Positions 37,001-45,532 are shown, counted from the first letter of the stretch. The stretch is 64,000 nucleotides of DNA from Ruminiclostridium cellobioparum DSM 1351 = ATCC 15832 (GCF_000621505.1 NZ_JHYD01000034.1:1-64000); one strand, 5' to 3'. Translations and numbers: made by a program. Notes: generated by a model from the sequence alone, not told the origin.

Positions 37001-37150
37001 TACACCCGACATTCTATCCTCAAAGGTCACGGGCTCCGGCGTGATCCAGACCGAAATGTCAAGTTCTGAAATCCTTTTATACATTGCCGACTTTATTTGT
37101 TCGAGTACTCCGGGCAATCTGTCTTTCATGTTTTTAAAATAATATGGCAT
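34070..37150 (-). CDS. GH38 alpha-mannosidase
   Basis: A 1026-residue retaining, metal-dependent alpha-mannosidase. The N-terminal region is followed by the GH38 catalytic domain from about residue 245: IGHAHIDLAWLWPIRET supplies the metal-binding His/Asp and WLPDVFGYSAALPQIL the nucleophile Asp (about 368). KLSWSKFNKHPHHTFWWEG and the three-helix middle domain follow, then beta-sandwich C-terminal domains. The start at 37150 has GGAGG five bases upstream; a further ATG at 37162 is inside that SD region. No signal peptide, so it trims imported mannosides in the cytoplasm. It is divergent from an AraC regulator and fits functionally with the GH76 mannanase-family protein. Confidence 0.93.
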   Translation of the reverse strand: MPYYFKNMKDRLPGVLEQIKSAMYKRISELDISVWITPEPVTFEDRMSGVKKDVAIGQSWGNLWDCGWFHFTGAVPDASETGANDEEIILLIDINGELCVVDNAGNPVRGLTNFSSEFDYSLGRPGKIVYRFDRPLKAGDKVEIWADAGCNDLFGKYQDSGTVKDAYIAVANKEMEQLYYDFEVLLDLLQQLPEDKARYHGILRALNEAANILTKYDNAEAKRARAILAAELNKKGGDPSLRINAIGHAHIDLAWLWPIRETIRKGARTFSTALRNMERFPEYIFGASQAQLYQWVKEYYPALYEEVKQRIREGRWEVQGAMWVEADTNVSGGEALIRQVLHGKRFFQQEFGQDIRNLWLPDVFGYSAALPQILKKSGVDYFMTIKLSWSKFNKHPHHTFWWEGLDGSRILAHMPPEGTYNSSAAPRAVAFSEQEFLDKGVSDECLLLFGIGDGGGGPGEEHLERLKRERDLNGLAPVTQGTAQGFFDRLEEASPMLKTWRGELYLEYHQGTYTTQSRNKRYNRKLELALRELEFASVLFMVKQEGREITGEVYPAELLDKTWKEMLLYQFHDILPGSSIGRVYKESLERYASMLGQVEAETGKRYLSLCTGEASGEHAGTNSGDTGHVQVFNSLSWEREEWISHEGNWCKAKVPPMGYAVVPLNAGNGNTAGEAAGAYSGGQLLSTGDVMENDIFSIVFSENGFIKSIYDKAEKRHIIPEGAVANGLALYEDKGDAWDFPVYYDEKPGELLTLIDSSVYTDGPQIIRESSFRTPSGQSILEQKVVLTLGKRQIDFITAVDWNENSKMLRTSFPVNVYAQEATCEIQFGNIKRPTHRNTSWDMAKYEVYAHKWVDISQGDYGVALLNDCKYGHKVLDNILDLNLLRSTSFPGTGADLGRQVFTYSLFPHKGDYIRGGVVKAGYELNVPLKTISANPAVKSASLLTVEAGNIIVESVKKCEDSDDLIIRMYECHGTGISTKVNFGFKTRDIRLVDLMEKETDQESLDSDTGILTFKPFEIQTLKVSV

Positions 37151-37328
37151 ATTGACCTCCATAAATAAAAAATTATCTTTATAACAATCTTAAAAAATAT
37201 AAGACATTAAGTCATGTCAAAATTTTATTAAATATCTCAAAATTTAATATTTATAATTCATTGTTATATTTGATTATCGCAAGACAGCCGCAGCATTCAT
37301 GAATTGACTAAAGATTAGCTTTACCTTA

Positions 37329-37540
37329 TAATTTAACTCATAGTGCCTTTTAAATTAACCTTTAACTTTGCAATTGAACAGTTTAGGCCCGATTATACTG
37401 GTACGCGAGGACAACTTCATGAAATAAGATGCACGATTAAAAACAACATTTTATGAAGTTAGTGCGGGAGTACCAGTTGACATAAAAAAGATATTTAGGT
37501 AAAGCAAAATTTAAATTAATTAGCATAACAAGTTAATTTA
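37329..37540. repeat. TTAA-ended inverted-repeat element, shortest copy
   Basis: Left end TAATTTAACTCATAGTGCC and right end AGCATAACAAGTTAATTTA; inner arms GGTACGCGAGGACAACTTCA and, complemented, GGTACTCCCGCACTAACTTC. The core and most of the central region are absent. It fills the divergent region 37151-37583 between GH38 and the AraC gene, where I see no other clear signal. Confidence 0.75.
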
Positions 37541-37583
37541 CGAAGGTAGAAAGCTTTATTATTATTTTGTTTAAGGTGAGCAC

Positions 37584-38447
37584 ATGGAACCGAATTTTGT
37601 CTCGTATAAGGAATGGATAAGTGAGAACCTCCCCTTTGCACTCAGGGTGGACTGTTTAAATTTTCATGTATTTCCGCACTGTCACAATTACATAGAATTT
37701 AATTTTACAGTTAAAGGTCAGGCAAAGGAAAAAATAAACGGCATAGAGCATACTCTCAAGCCAGGAACCTTTACACTGTTATTTCCTCATCATATCCATG
37801 AGATTGAGACTTCTCCCGAAAATCCCCTGCTTATGTTTGTGGGCAGTATACGGATAGAAAGCTTTTACGACAGGAAGGGGGATTTCCTGGCATTGACCGA
37901 GCTTCTGAGCAAAGCAGCCTTTGATAAAATCCCCTATAACTATTTTAATGAGCAGGTCACCGAAGAAATTACAAATATATTGAATTTTATGCTGAAGGAG
38001 CTTTCCGACAGCAGGCTGTGGAGCACGCTGATGTTTAAAAGCAAATTGACAGAGCTGCTGATTACCTTTGACAGAAACAGGTCCAACAGCAGCTTTACCG
38101 AAGTGAAACAGACACTTTGTCAGAAGAGCGGAGTCTGGGATATTATTACCTACGTTTCACAGAATTATTATAAGGAAATTTCCCTTCAAAGCCTGTCAGA
38201 AAAATTCCACATGAGCATTCCCCATATAAGTTCATCCTTTCATCAGCTCCTCGGGGAAAACTTCCACCGGTACCTTGAAAAATTGAGACTTGCGCAGGCT
38301 TGTGATCTACTGCTCTCAACAGATTCTTCAGTGCTTGACATCTGTTTTGAGACAGGCTTTACCTCCTATAAAACCTTTTCAAGGGTATTCACCAAAAATT
38401 TGAAGTTAAGTCCGACGGAATATAGGAAGCTCAAGCTGAACCATTAA
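37584..38447 (+). CDS. AraC-family regulator with cupin domain
   Basis: A 287-residue one-component regulator. The N-terminal cupin-like sensor contains FPHCHNYIEFNFTVKG and LLFPHHIHEIE; the C-terminal AraC domain has ISLQSLSEKFHMSIPHISSSF and VLDICFETGFTSYKTFSRVF, ending LSPTEYRK. It reads divergently from the GH38 gene, its most likely target, and should bind a free sugar such as mannose or a short mannoside (inference). Confidence 0.9.
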   Translation: MEPNFVSYKEWISENLPFALRVDCLNFHVFPHCHNYIEFNFTVKGQAKEKINGIEHTLKPGTFTLLFPHHIHEIETSPENPLLMFVGSIRIESFYDRKGDFLALTELLSKAAFDKIPYNYFNEQVTEEITNILNFMLKELSDSRLWSTLMFKSKLTELLITFDRNRSNSSFTEVKQTLCQKSGVWDIITYVSQNYYKEISLQSLSEKFHMSIPHISSSFHQLLGENFHRYLEKLRLAQACDLLLSTDSSVLDICFETGFTSYKTFSRVFTKNLKLSPTEYRKLKLNH

Positions 38448-38503
38448 TCAGGTAATTGGGGGAGCGGTGTCATACAGGGGTACGCTTCAAAAAAACGATA
38501 TCA

Positions 38504-38742
38504 ATAGTGTGCGAGGCTGGTATCCATCAATTGGAAGCCCGGTTAGAAGAGCTTGCTTGAAATTTGTAGACTTACTCCAGGTACTTCGTGCCGGGAAATT
38601 GACAGGATGTCAATTTGAGCAGTACGCGAGACCCGGATGGTCGAGTCGCTGCGACGGCTAAGAGGTGCTTGGAGTAAGTCATACTATTTCCGGCAAGAAC
38701 TTCGTGGGCAATCAATTGATGGATACCGGCCGGGAACACTAT
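38504..38742. repeat. large inverted repeat carrying the conserved core
   Basis: ATAGTGT at 38504 and ACACTAT at 38742 bound the structure. GGCTGGTATCCATCAATTG pairs with CAATTGATGGATACCGGCC over 18 of 19 bases, and GACTTACTCC with GGAGTAAGTC inside. The outer ends differ from the TTAACTCGTTGTG family, but the centre holds the same core. It fills the convergent gap between the AraC gene and a CHR gene and may also end transcription from both sides. Confidence 0.75.
38590..38658 (+). other. 69-nt conserved structured core, copy 1
   Basis: GCCGGG, then AAATTGACA-GGA-TGTCAATTT (9-bp hairpin), TTTGAG, CGAGACCCGGATGGTCGAG, and GTCG-CTG-CGAC ending CGGC. The copy at 63406-63474 has the same length and replaces the stem by AAAGTGACA/TGTCACTTT. 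The copy at 61833-61900 uses GCAGC/GCTGC. Compensating changes indicate selection for a folded nucleic acid, as RNA or as DNA hairpin. It contains no open reading frame of note. Confidence 0.65.
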
Positions 38743-38772
38743 AATTTTGCAGGCATTTGTTTTTCAATCATA

Positions 38773-39360
38773 TTAGTATAAAAAAACTCCTAAAACTCCT
38801 GCGGCCAATATCAGAAATATGGGCTGTATTTTTGTTTTAATTAATATGAGGAATGTAGCGGCAATGAGAAGCAAACTCTTGACTTCCAGCAGGTTCACTC
38901 CTGCCGCTGTTATATTCCAGCCGCCCGGAATAAGAGTATTTCCTGATGCCAGAATCATACCGTTTTTTATTGCAAGACTTACGGCAGCATACAGGATTAT
39001 TCCGGTTATAACCGGTCTCAAACCGTTTAAGGCAGCCTGCACCAACGGATGATTATACGCTTTGAAAAAAAAGGTGGCTACAACAATAACTATTACGGCA
39101 CAGGGAATTGCTATACCAAGAAATGATACGACAGCTCCCGGAAATCCCGCCACCTTGTATCCAAATCCTACGGCGGCATTTACCGCTACGGGACCGGGCG
39201 CCATGCCCGCAATGGCAATGACATCCGTCAACTCGGCTGCAGAAGCCCAGTGGTTTGCTTCAGAGACTTTTACCATGCTGGGAATCATTACATACCCTCC
39301 GCCAAATGCGAAGGCACATAACTTTACAAACATGATGAACAATTTAAAAAGGACACCCAT
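38773..39360 (-). CDS. CHR-family (chromate transporter-like) protein, half-size, subunit 2
   Basis: A 195-residue membrane protein of the CHR superfamily with FGGGYVMIPSMV near the N-terminus and GMAPGPVAVNAAVGFGYK. Half-size CHR proteins usually occur as tandem pairs that work together; the partner ends one base before this start codon. The family name comes from chromate export, but many members sit in metabolic operons and move other or unknown anions. Here the pair closes the operon that contains LarA, TSUP and sugar-phosphate enzymes, so the cargo may be an organic anion produced by that pathway. Confidence 0.88.
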   Translation of the reverse strand: MGVLFKLFIMFVKLCAFAFGGGYVMIPSMVKVSEANHWASAAELTDVIAIAGMAPGPVAVNAAVGFGYKVAGFPGAVVSFLGIAIPCAVIVIVVATFFFKAYNHPLVQAALNGLRPVITGIILYAAVSLAIKNGMILASGNTLIPGGWNITAAGVNLLEVKSLLLIAATFLILIKTKIQPIFLILAAGVLGVFLY

Positions 39361-39924
39361 TTACAGCTCACGTCCTTTCTTTTTTTCCTTGATGCAATTA
39401 AGTGTTTTAATCCAGTGGATTACCAATCCGCACACTATACCGGCGATAATTAAAGGTATCGGATCCAGGTGCAAAAACAAAGAGGCTGCAAAGGCGGCAG
39501 CAGCAATAACGACACTGGCTAAATTATTAATTGCTGTTTTACCGATTTTATATGCGGCATAGAGAATTAACCCCACAACCACGGGATATATAGCCTTGAA
39601 AATGGATTTGACGGCCGGATATCCGCTGATCCTTGTAAACAGAACCGAAAGTGTCATAACGATCACCACAGACGGAGTCACATTTCCAAGCAGTGCGGCA
39701 ATAGCCCCCGGAATACCTGCCACCGAATAACCTACGAAGGTTGATGCATTAATAGCAATAGCTCCCGGCAATGCCTGGGCCACCGAAAAAATATCAATTA
39801 TTTTTTCCCTTTCCAGCCACTTTTTGTTTTCTACAACCTCCTGCTCGATCAAAGGTATTATTGCATAACCTCCGCCGAAGCTCACAGCACCTAATTTAAA
39901 AAAAGCCATGTATATTTCAATCAA
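39361..39924 (-). CDS. CHR-family (chromate transporter-like) protein, half-size, subunit 1
   Basis: A half-size CHR transporter with the paired signature FGGGYAIIPLIEQEVV and QALPGAIAINASTFVGY. The listed start is a TTG. GAGGTG about 28 bases upstream and the reading LKAGLKQLIEIYM suggest that translation may begin 24-27 bases earlier at a non-ATG codon. It is followed immediately by the second half-size gene. Cargo unknown, see partner. Confidence 0.85.
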   Translation of the reverse strand: MIEIYMAFFKLGAVSFGGGYAIIPLIEQEVVENKKWLEREKIIDIFSVAQALPGAIAINASTFVGYSVAGIPGAIAALLGNVTPSVVIVMTLSVLFTRISGYPAVKSIFKAIYPVVVGLILYAAYKIGKTAINNLASVVIAAAAFAASLFLHLDPIPLIIAGIVCGLVIHWIKTLNCIKEKKKGREL

Positions 39925-40011
39925 CTGCTTTAGTCCAGCTTTCAGAATCTGTCACCTCTTTTATCTGCATACAGCCTTGCAAAATTATTTAAACTTCTCG
40001 GTGGAACAAAT

Positions 40012-40806
40012 TTAGATGTTACATTCCCCCAGTACCACCCTCAAAATTCCCGGTATCTCCATTTCTCTTTTTCCAGAGCCGTATCCAACCTGTATTACCG
40101 ACATGGCAGGTACACTTCCGAAAGCTTCGGCCAGAGTTGCGATTATTGTTGCTCCTGTAGGTGTGATCAATTCATTTTCAACCTCAATGGTATGAAAGGG
40201 TATTGAGGCCTGCGTCATAATTTCCATGGTGGCAGGTACCGGAACGGGAATAATGCCATGCCTGCAGGTGATAAAACCTGTTCCGTCGTGCAGCGGGGAA
40301 CTCATTATCCTGTCGGGATTCAATATATCTATACAGACTGCCGTTCCGATTATATCCGCAATTGAATCCAATGCCCCAACCTCATGAAAATGTATATTTT
40401 CCATTGTGGTTCTATGCACCTTGGCCTCGGCCCTGGCCAGCCTGTTGAACATTGCCTTGCTGAGACTTTTAACTCGCTGGGACAATGAGCTATTGTCAAT
40501 AATCTTTTCAATATCGAATAAGTTTCTATGTTCATGGTGTTTTTCGTGATCATGCTCATGATGAGGTTCATGATGATGCTCATGGCTATGTTCATGGGAA
40601 GGTTCTTCATCCTCCAGTATCACATTTACATCGGTACATCCGATGCCATTTTTGTATACTGTTGAAAATTCAAACTTCAGCCCTTCAAGGTTAAGCTTGT
40701 CCATTTCCTCCAGAAACCTTTTATGGTCTATGCCCAGGTCTATCAGTGCCCCCAGGGTCATATCACCGCTTATTCCCGAACAGCAGTCAAAGTATAAAAG
40801 CTTCAT
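40012..40806 (-). CDS. larC: LarC1-like nickel-insertion protein, C-terminal part absent
   Basis: A 264-residue protein matching the N-terminal half of LarC, the nickel-inserting enzyme for the nickel-pincer cofactor. It starts MKLLYFDCCSGISGDM, has a histidine-rich metal tract (13 His in 71-93), the HFHEVGALDSIADIIG motif and ENELITPTGATIIATLA, and stops after ILRVVLGE, the point where LarC2 normally continues. In Lactobacillus plantarum LarC is made by a programmed frameshift between larC1 and larC2; no larC2-like reading is visible in any frame of the 87-base gap downstream. GGAG lies six bases before the ATG at 40806. It follows the larA-like gene. Confidence 0.88.
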   Translation of the reverse strand: MKLLYFDCCSGISGDMTLGALIDLGIDHKRFLEEMDKLNLEGLKFEFSTVYKNGIGCTDVNVILEDEEPSHEHSHEHHHEPHHEHDHEKHHEHRNLFDIEKIIDNSSLSQRVKSLSKAMFNRLARAEAKVHRTTMENIHFHEVGALDSIADIIGTAVCIDILNPDRIMSSPLHDGTGFITCRHGIIPVPVPATMEIMTQASIPFHTIEVENELITPTGATIIATLAEAFGSVPAMSVIQVGYGSGKREMEIPGILRVVLGECNI

Positions 40807-40993
40807 ATGTATCTCCTCTCCGGACCGTTTTGTGATGGTATTTATAATTAAATGGTTAAAAAAAGACTGGTTCAAGAAAACCCTTGAACCAACAAGATAA
40901 AAACAGCATTAGCAGGTGTATATTTAAACCATGCCTGTCACTTTAAGATAATATAAGATCATATGGTGCATGCTGCCAGGCATGGGCTTAAAT

Positions 40994-42427
40994 CTATTGT
41001 TCATCCTTCATTCCAAGATGTACGGCAGTGAGCTTGAAGGTTTTTGGCAAAGCCAGGATATTGGGATTTTCTCCCACATATTTTCCGGCATCCTTCAGAG
41101 CTTCTTCAAAAGTGGCTCTGGTCTTCATGCCCATTCCTCTTGCCAATCCAGGCTCAATGGCTCCAACGATATAAATGGCGGAACAGTTCATTTCAGCTAT
41201 ATGTCCGCAGGATATCATTGAGAATGCATGGTAGGGGTGATATCCGTAGTTGAAGCGGTATTTGTCAATATACTCCCTGCTGTTCGAGAAATATTCTCCG
41301 TACTTCTCCAGGTCGGGCAGAGTATTGTGATAATCCTTTTGGAACAGCTCATACAGAGCCCTGTATGACGGGAATTCTTCATCGTGGAAGTAGCCGTTGC
41401 ATATGGATGAGCATATGACCACACAATTATCCTTCATAACTCTCTTGTGCCGTATAATCTGAGCAGATATGGCCTGGAGCATAAGCAGAGGATTTGTTCC
41501 CATTCCGTTTCCGTAATGGAAGGCCTGGGGCATGCCAAACACCATGATATCATATTTCTTTTCAGCCCAGGCTATGTTGGTTCGTCTGTCACACACCTCC
41601 CAGGACAGCGGCTGTATTTCTCTGGCATAACCTGTAAATACTCCGATTTGTCTTGAGTTGGTATCAAGGCAGGCATCACAGGTAAAAAATTTCTTACCCA
41701 TGCATTTTTCCATGTGCATGCCTATTGAGTCAAATTTGCTTCTCATGAGGCTGTCCTTGCTCACAGGTGTGAAGTCCTTCCGGTGCATAACATGGGGCAC
41801 ATGATGATGCATGATGGATTTCCAGTGTGTAATACCCGTTGTACAGTGCTTGTAGCCTCCGGAATAACCGCCGTACGGATTGCCCATTGCATGTCCTATA
41901 AGTATGGCGAAGTCGGAATCGTATACCTCTTTGTTCATGATTACTCTGTTGTTCATTTCGTCATAACCCAGGTCCACCAGGTTGTCGTAATCTTCGCTGT
42001 CATGGTTGACTATCTGGTTTGACCACCAGAAATCGGTAAATACCTTTGCTCCCAGCAGGCTTTTGATTTCCTCACGGGTATTTTTCCTGTGAAGACCATT
42101 GCTGCAAATGAGTTTGATATCCTTTTTTTCCACTCCTGCCTTGTACAGTTCCTCCAATATTATGGGAATTGCCACTTTCCTGTGGGCAGTTTCCTGAAAG
42201 CCGCCCTTAACCTTGTCTGGGAATACGATTACCACCTTCATGCCTTTTTTTACAGATTCTGAAATAGGAGGCATTCCTATAGGGTTTAATATGGATTTTC
42301 TGGTCTCTTCCTCAATATTTTCAATAAACGGCGGGTCGGGAACCGTCTCACCCGGTATGAATACATCTGTACTATCCGGCAGTTCGGCTTCCATCAAGCC
42401 CTGTCCATATTCGAATGCAATTTTCAT
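40994..42427 (-). CDS. LarA-family nickel-pincer racemase/epimerase
   Basis: A 477-residue member of the lactate racemase (DUF2088/LarA) family, which inverts 2-hydroxyacids using a nickel-pincer nucleotide. SNGLHRKNTREE holds the equivalent of His108 (His113 here), IGHAMGNPYGGYSGGYKHC holds a His179 and Lys193, the lysine that carries the cofactor; family proteins typically have GFSGGPK. The four-residue insertion between His and Lys and the aromatic GYK instead of GPK set it apart from lactate racemase. Some homologues act on malate, 2-hydroxyglutarate or gluconate. Next to sugar-phosphate enzymes an aldonate or sugar-acid substrate is plausible, but not shown. AGGAGG precedes the ATG. Confidence 0.87.
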   Translation of the reverse strand: MKIAFEYGQGLMEAELPDSTDVFIPGETVPDPPFIENIEEETRKSILNPIGMPPISESVKKGMKVVIVFPDKVKGGFQETAHRKVAIPIILEELYKAGVEKKDIKLICSNGLHRKNTREEIKSLLGAKVFTDFWWSNQIVNHDSEDYDNLVDLGYDEMNNRVIMNKEVYDSDFAILIGHAMGNPYGGYSGGYKHCTTGITHWKSIMHHHVPHVMHRKDFTPVSKDSLMRSKFDSIGMHMEKCMGKKFFTCDACLDTNSRQIGVFTGYAREIQPLSWEVCDRRTNIAWAEKKYDIMVFGMPQAFHYGNGMGTNPLLMLQAISAQIIRHKRVMKDNCVVICSSICNGYFHDEEFPSYRALYELFQKDYHNTLPDLEKYGEYFSNSREYIDKYRFNYGYHPYHAFSMISCGHIAEMNCSAIYIVGAIEPGLARGMGMKTRATFEEALKDAGKYVGENPNILALPKTFKLTAVHLGMKDEQ

Positions 42428-42505
42428 TTTATCCTTCCTCCTTTTTAATAAGTTTTGGTTTCAAGCCTGTTTATCAGAGTCTTATCCCTGCTCCTGACCA
42501 GTTCA

Positions 42506-43138
42506 TTACCTGATCAAAAGTATTGTTCCAAGAACAGCCATCAGTATGTATACGGATTTTTTCAGAACATCCTGTGGAAGCCGGATAAATACTTTCATTC
42601 CCAGTACCGTCCCTGAAATTATGGCTGCAATGCATACAGCGGCATATTTCATCACTCCGGGCTCTATATTTCCGTACGCCTTATGCAGAATTACCGTTAC
42701 GCCTCCGGCTATCATAAAGGAAAACTCCAATGCCGCCTTATATTCCATCTTTTCCTTGACCGTATTGAGATAATATATTACCAGCGGAGGCCCTCCAATA
42801 TTGAACATACCTGAAAGCAACCCGCTGACGGCTCCAAAAGTTATCCCGTTTATTCTGCTGTCCCTGATAGACAACTTTTGTGCCGGGCTTTTTAAAAACA
42901 TAATTGACAGCAGTATGATGATTAAGCCCAGTACCTTTTTCAGCAGGTTTTCATTGCAGACTGTAAGCAGGTATACGCCCAGAGGCATAATCAGAAGGGA
43001 TGAGAGGACCGCCGCACTTTTAAGGGGCATGAACATTGGGAGCAGTGACATCACAAACAGTGAAAAACCAAAGCTTGCCGATCCCTGGATTACACTTCCC
43101 ACAAAACAGATTACAAACACCAATAAATAGGTTTCCAT
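42506..43138 (-). CDS. TSUP (TauE/SafE) family anion exporter
   Basis: A 210-residue membrane protein with about seven hydrophobic segments and the duplicated family motif: GSVIQGSASFGFSLFVMSLLP early and GLLSGMFNIGGPPLVIYYL in the middle. TSUP proteins typically move sulfite, sulfonates or small organic anions. It is short for the family (240-260 typical) but both halves are present. It lies between the TIM-like and LarA-like genes in one operon, so it may release a carboxylate or sulfonate end product. No strong SD is seen before its ATG. Confidence 0.85.
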   Translation of the reverse strand: METYLLVFVICFVGSVIQGSASFGFSLFVMSLLPMFMPLKSAAVLSSLLIMPLGVYLLTVCNENLLKKVLGLIIILLSIMFLKSPAQKLSIRDSRINGITFGAVSGLLSGMFNIGGPPLVIYYLNTVKEKMEYKAALEFSFMIAGGVTVILHKAYGNIEPGVMKYAAVCIAAIISGTVLGMKVFIRLPQDVLKKSVYILMAVLGTILLIR

Positions 43139-43203
43139 TAATATGCATCCACTTTTTATTCAATCTTTATTTCAATTAATAATCAATTTTTTATTTGATG
43201 TAT

Positions 43204-44133
43204 TTATTCAATATATTTATCAATGATGATCTTCAGATCTTCCGGGTAAAAGCCTATTTCACCGGTGAATTTTGTCAGGGCAACCAGCCCTCCGTCTATA
43301 CTGCCTATCTTTGAAATGGTTCCGGCATTTTCTTCCTTTAAGCCTCCGCCATATACTACCGCCGGTTCAAATCCGAAATGCTCCTTGACCACCTGCTTGA
43401 TATATGCCGAAACAAAGCTTATATATTCAGCTCCCGGAGGAGTTTTTCCGGGTCCTATGGCCCAAATTGGTTCATAGCCTATTACCACGGCATCCTGGCA
43501 TTGCTTTGCTTCCACTCCTGCCAGCGATCTTAACAGCTGGGCTTTTAAAACTGCTTCGATTCCCGGTTTTTGTTCCTCAAAACTTCCTTCGCCTTTTTCC
43601 TCGGCAGTTTCACCGATACATACCAGTGCTTTCATTTGCGCATCAAGTGCACATAATACTTCCTCGTTTATGAGCCTGTCCACAGCTGCATTTGCAGAAT
43701 TCCTTGCCTGCTCCTCCCGAAGAACAGCCGGATCATAATGGGCCATAATCCCAAATTTATCCCTACGTTCCTCAGAGTGTCCGATGATTGCCCACTGGCA
43801 TCCCATATTGCTGACAGCCGCAGCAGGACGGTTTGTGGTAAACGCCCCGAAATTTCCGCCCTTTGCCACATTTTCCCTGAATACACCCTGGCAGCCGATT
43901 TTTACGCTTTTTGTATCGTTTACGGCATAGCCGGCAAGCTTCTCCCTTGCTGTGATCAGCAGGTTCTCCTGGAGCAGGAAGCATACTTCAACAGCTTCAT
44001 ACCTTCCAATTCCCAGGCTTACGCATTCACCGATTATCCATTCGATCCATTCCTTGGGGTCATCCTTCTGACATATGCCGCCCAAGCTTTTTGGGATCTC
44101 AAAACGTTTTAAATTTACAAATATCTGTTTCAT
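43204..44133 (-). CDS. divergent triosephosphate isomerase-like protein
   Basis: A 309-residue TIM-barrel protein, about 60 residues longer than standard TpiA. Catalytic residues are kept: Asn7 and Lys9 (VNLKRF), His in IIGHSEER, and Glu in GYEPIWAIG, with loop 6 as GPGKTPPG instead of the usual GTGKTAT, and a phosphate-site YGGGLKEEN. The insertions include an N-terminal KDDPKEWIEW segment. ATG at 44133 is 10 bases after GGGGGA; a TTG four bases after it, or the ATG at 44151, are alternatives. In context it should isomerise the aldolase product; whether that is ordinary triose phosphate or a derivative is open. Confidence 0.85.
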   Translation of the reverse strand: MKQIFVNLKRFEIPKSLGGICQKDDPKEWIEWIIGECVSLGIGRYEAVEVCFLLQENLLITAREKLAGYAVNDTKSVKIGCQGVFRENVAKGGNFGAFTTNRPAAAVSNMGCQWAIIGHSEERRDKFGIMAHYDPAVLREEQARNSANAAVDRLINEEVLCALDAQMKALVCIGETAEEKGEGSFEEQKPGIEAVLKAQLLRSLAGVEAKQCQDAVVIGYEPIWAIGPGKTPPGAEYISFVSAYIKQVVKEHFGFEPAVVYGGGLKEENAGTISKIGSIDGGLVALTKFTGEIGFYPEDLKIIIDKYIE

Positions 44134-44155
44134 TTTCAAGTTATCCCCCATTTTT

Positions 44156-45502
44156 TCAGACTTCGATTACCTCTATATCCAACAGCTTGCACATAAGGCG
44201 CATTTCATCGGCCACATCCTCCCAAACAAGGCTGTAGTGGTGCGGAACTCCTTCTTCTGCTATCCTGTACAAAACCTCGCGGACAGGAGTCTCCATTTTA
44301 ACATTTACCATCACACCCTTGGTTACAACCTTTGTAGGTACTGCCTCGCCTTTTGCAAGGAACAGCTTGTAATGGTCTCTGATCTTGCACATTCTTGCGA
44401 TTGTGACCCTGCCTGGTTTCAATGCAGTGTAGAAGGCCGTTCCCTGTCCTGCCAGGGGGTGGTTGGACAGCTTGATGGCACTTCCGGGATCCTTCAATTT
44501 TCTGCCCGCCTGACCGCAATGCCAGAATAATGCGGTATTTTCCTTTTCATCGATATTGATGAGGTCACTCATAAAGACTGTGGTATCAGTCAGGTAATTT
44601 TGTATGAGCATGGCAATGGTAGCATCCATGTCTCCCTCGCAACCGATTATAAAGCCCTCATCGGCCATTCTTGACAGTACGGCACACGGCGTGGTTTTCA
44701 GGACTCCCATTTCGGGCCAGCACTTGATGATACCTGCATTCAGCCCCTGCTCCTCGATCAGGTTCCTGAGTGCAAGATACAATCTGGAATGGTTTTCGAG
44801 ATATTCGTCGGATATTTCAATGGTTTTGATTTCACTGCGGATTTTTTCCATATCCTTTTTAACTTCCTGGGCATCAATTGCTGCCATGCTGTCAAATATG
44901 GGTTTTAAATCAAACTCTTCAATTTTGATGCCGAAAAGTCTTCTTATCAATGTTTCATCAAAGGTTGAACTGTAGAAGGCAGTGGGCCTGTATCCCAAAA
45001 GTCCCAGAAAAGTCTGTCTGAGCCTTTTCAGGGTATTGTAAACTCTGACATACTGTCTTACTTCCCTTGCAGTTCTTTCATCGGTATTGCTCCCATATAC
45101 AAAATGGAATTTATGTCCCAGTCTGTGCATTGCAGCCGCATTCATGGTCGCCGCAACCAGACTGTTTGCCATGAGTCTTCCGCCGTCGAAGGGTGGTTCG
45201 TATGGTGCCCAGATAATTACGGGTACCTTGAGCTCTTCGCCTATATATGTAGCGGCATAATCACCTGTAAAGGCACCGAGTACGAGAACAACCAGGTCTA
45301 CGGATTTGGTCCTGAAATATTCCGTTGTATCCTCTACATCCTTATTATTTATTGCTATATTTTCAGTCTTGACAATATTTATTCCGGAGCAGTTGTCTTC
45401 AAGCCACTTCCCATATTCGGCATGCCTGCCGGTGGGCAGCTCACGCGGCCATCTGCCTGAAACGGTAGTTATTAAACCAACATTAAGCTTTTTTTGTTCC
45501 AT
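44156..45502 (-). CDS. L-fucose/L-arabinose isomerase-family sugar isomerase
   Basis: A 448-residue member of the FucI/AraA-like fold. Early strands read VGLITTVSGRWPRELPTG, then VVLVLGAFTGDYA and IIWAPYEPPFDGGRLMANSLVAA. Metal-binding candidates are Glu in CWPEMGVLKTTPC and Asp in CEGDMDATIAM, and His in HHYSLVWED near the end. It converts an aldose to a ketose; the sugar cannot be deduced since this subfamily is broad. AGGAGG lies 7 bases before the ATG. It follows aldolase and phosphofructokinase genes in the same operon. Confidence 0.82.
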   Translation of the reverse strand: MEQKKLNVGLITTVSGRWPRELPTGRHAEYGKWLEDNCSGINIVKTENIAINNKDVEDTTEYFRTKSVDLVVLVLGAFTGDYAATYIGEELKVPVIIWAPYEPPFDGGRLMANSLVAATMNAAAMHRLGHKFHFVYGSNTDERTAREVRQYVRVYNTLKRLRQTFLGLLGYRPTAFYSSTFDETLIRRLFGIKIEEFDLKPIFDSMAAIDAQEVKKDMEKIRSEIKTIEISDEYLENHSRLYLALRNLIEEQGLNAGIIKCWPEMGVLKTTPCAVLSRMADEGFIIGCEGDMDATIAMLIQNYLTDTTVFMSDLINIDEKENTALFWHCGQAGRKLKDPGSAIKLSNHPLAGQGTAFYTALKPGRVTIARMCKIRDHYKLFLAKGEAVPTKVVTKGVMVNVKMETPVREVLYRIAEEGVPHHYSLVWEDVADEMRLMCKLLDIEVIEV

Positions 45503-45532
45503 GATTTTTCCTCCTGTCAGCGATTAGATTAC

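Noticed and set aside
38590-38658. tRNA-like reading of the structured core
   Set aside because: GGTCGAGTCGCTGCGAC looks vaguely like a T arm, but there is no acceptor stem, anticodon arm or proper length.
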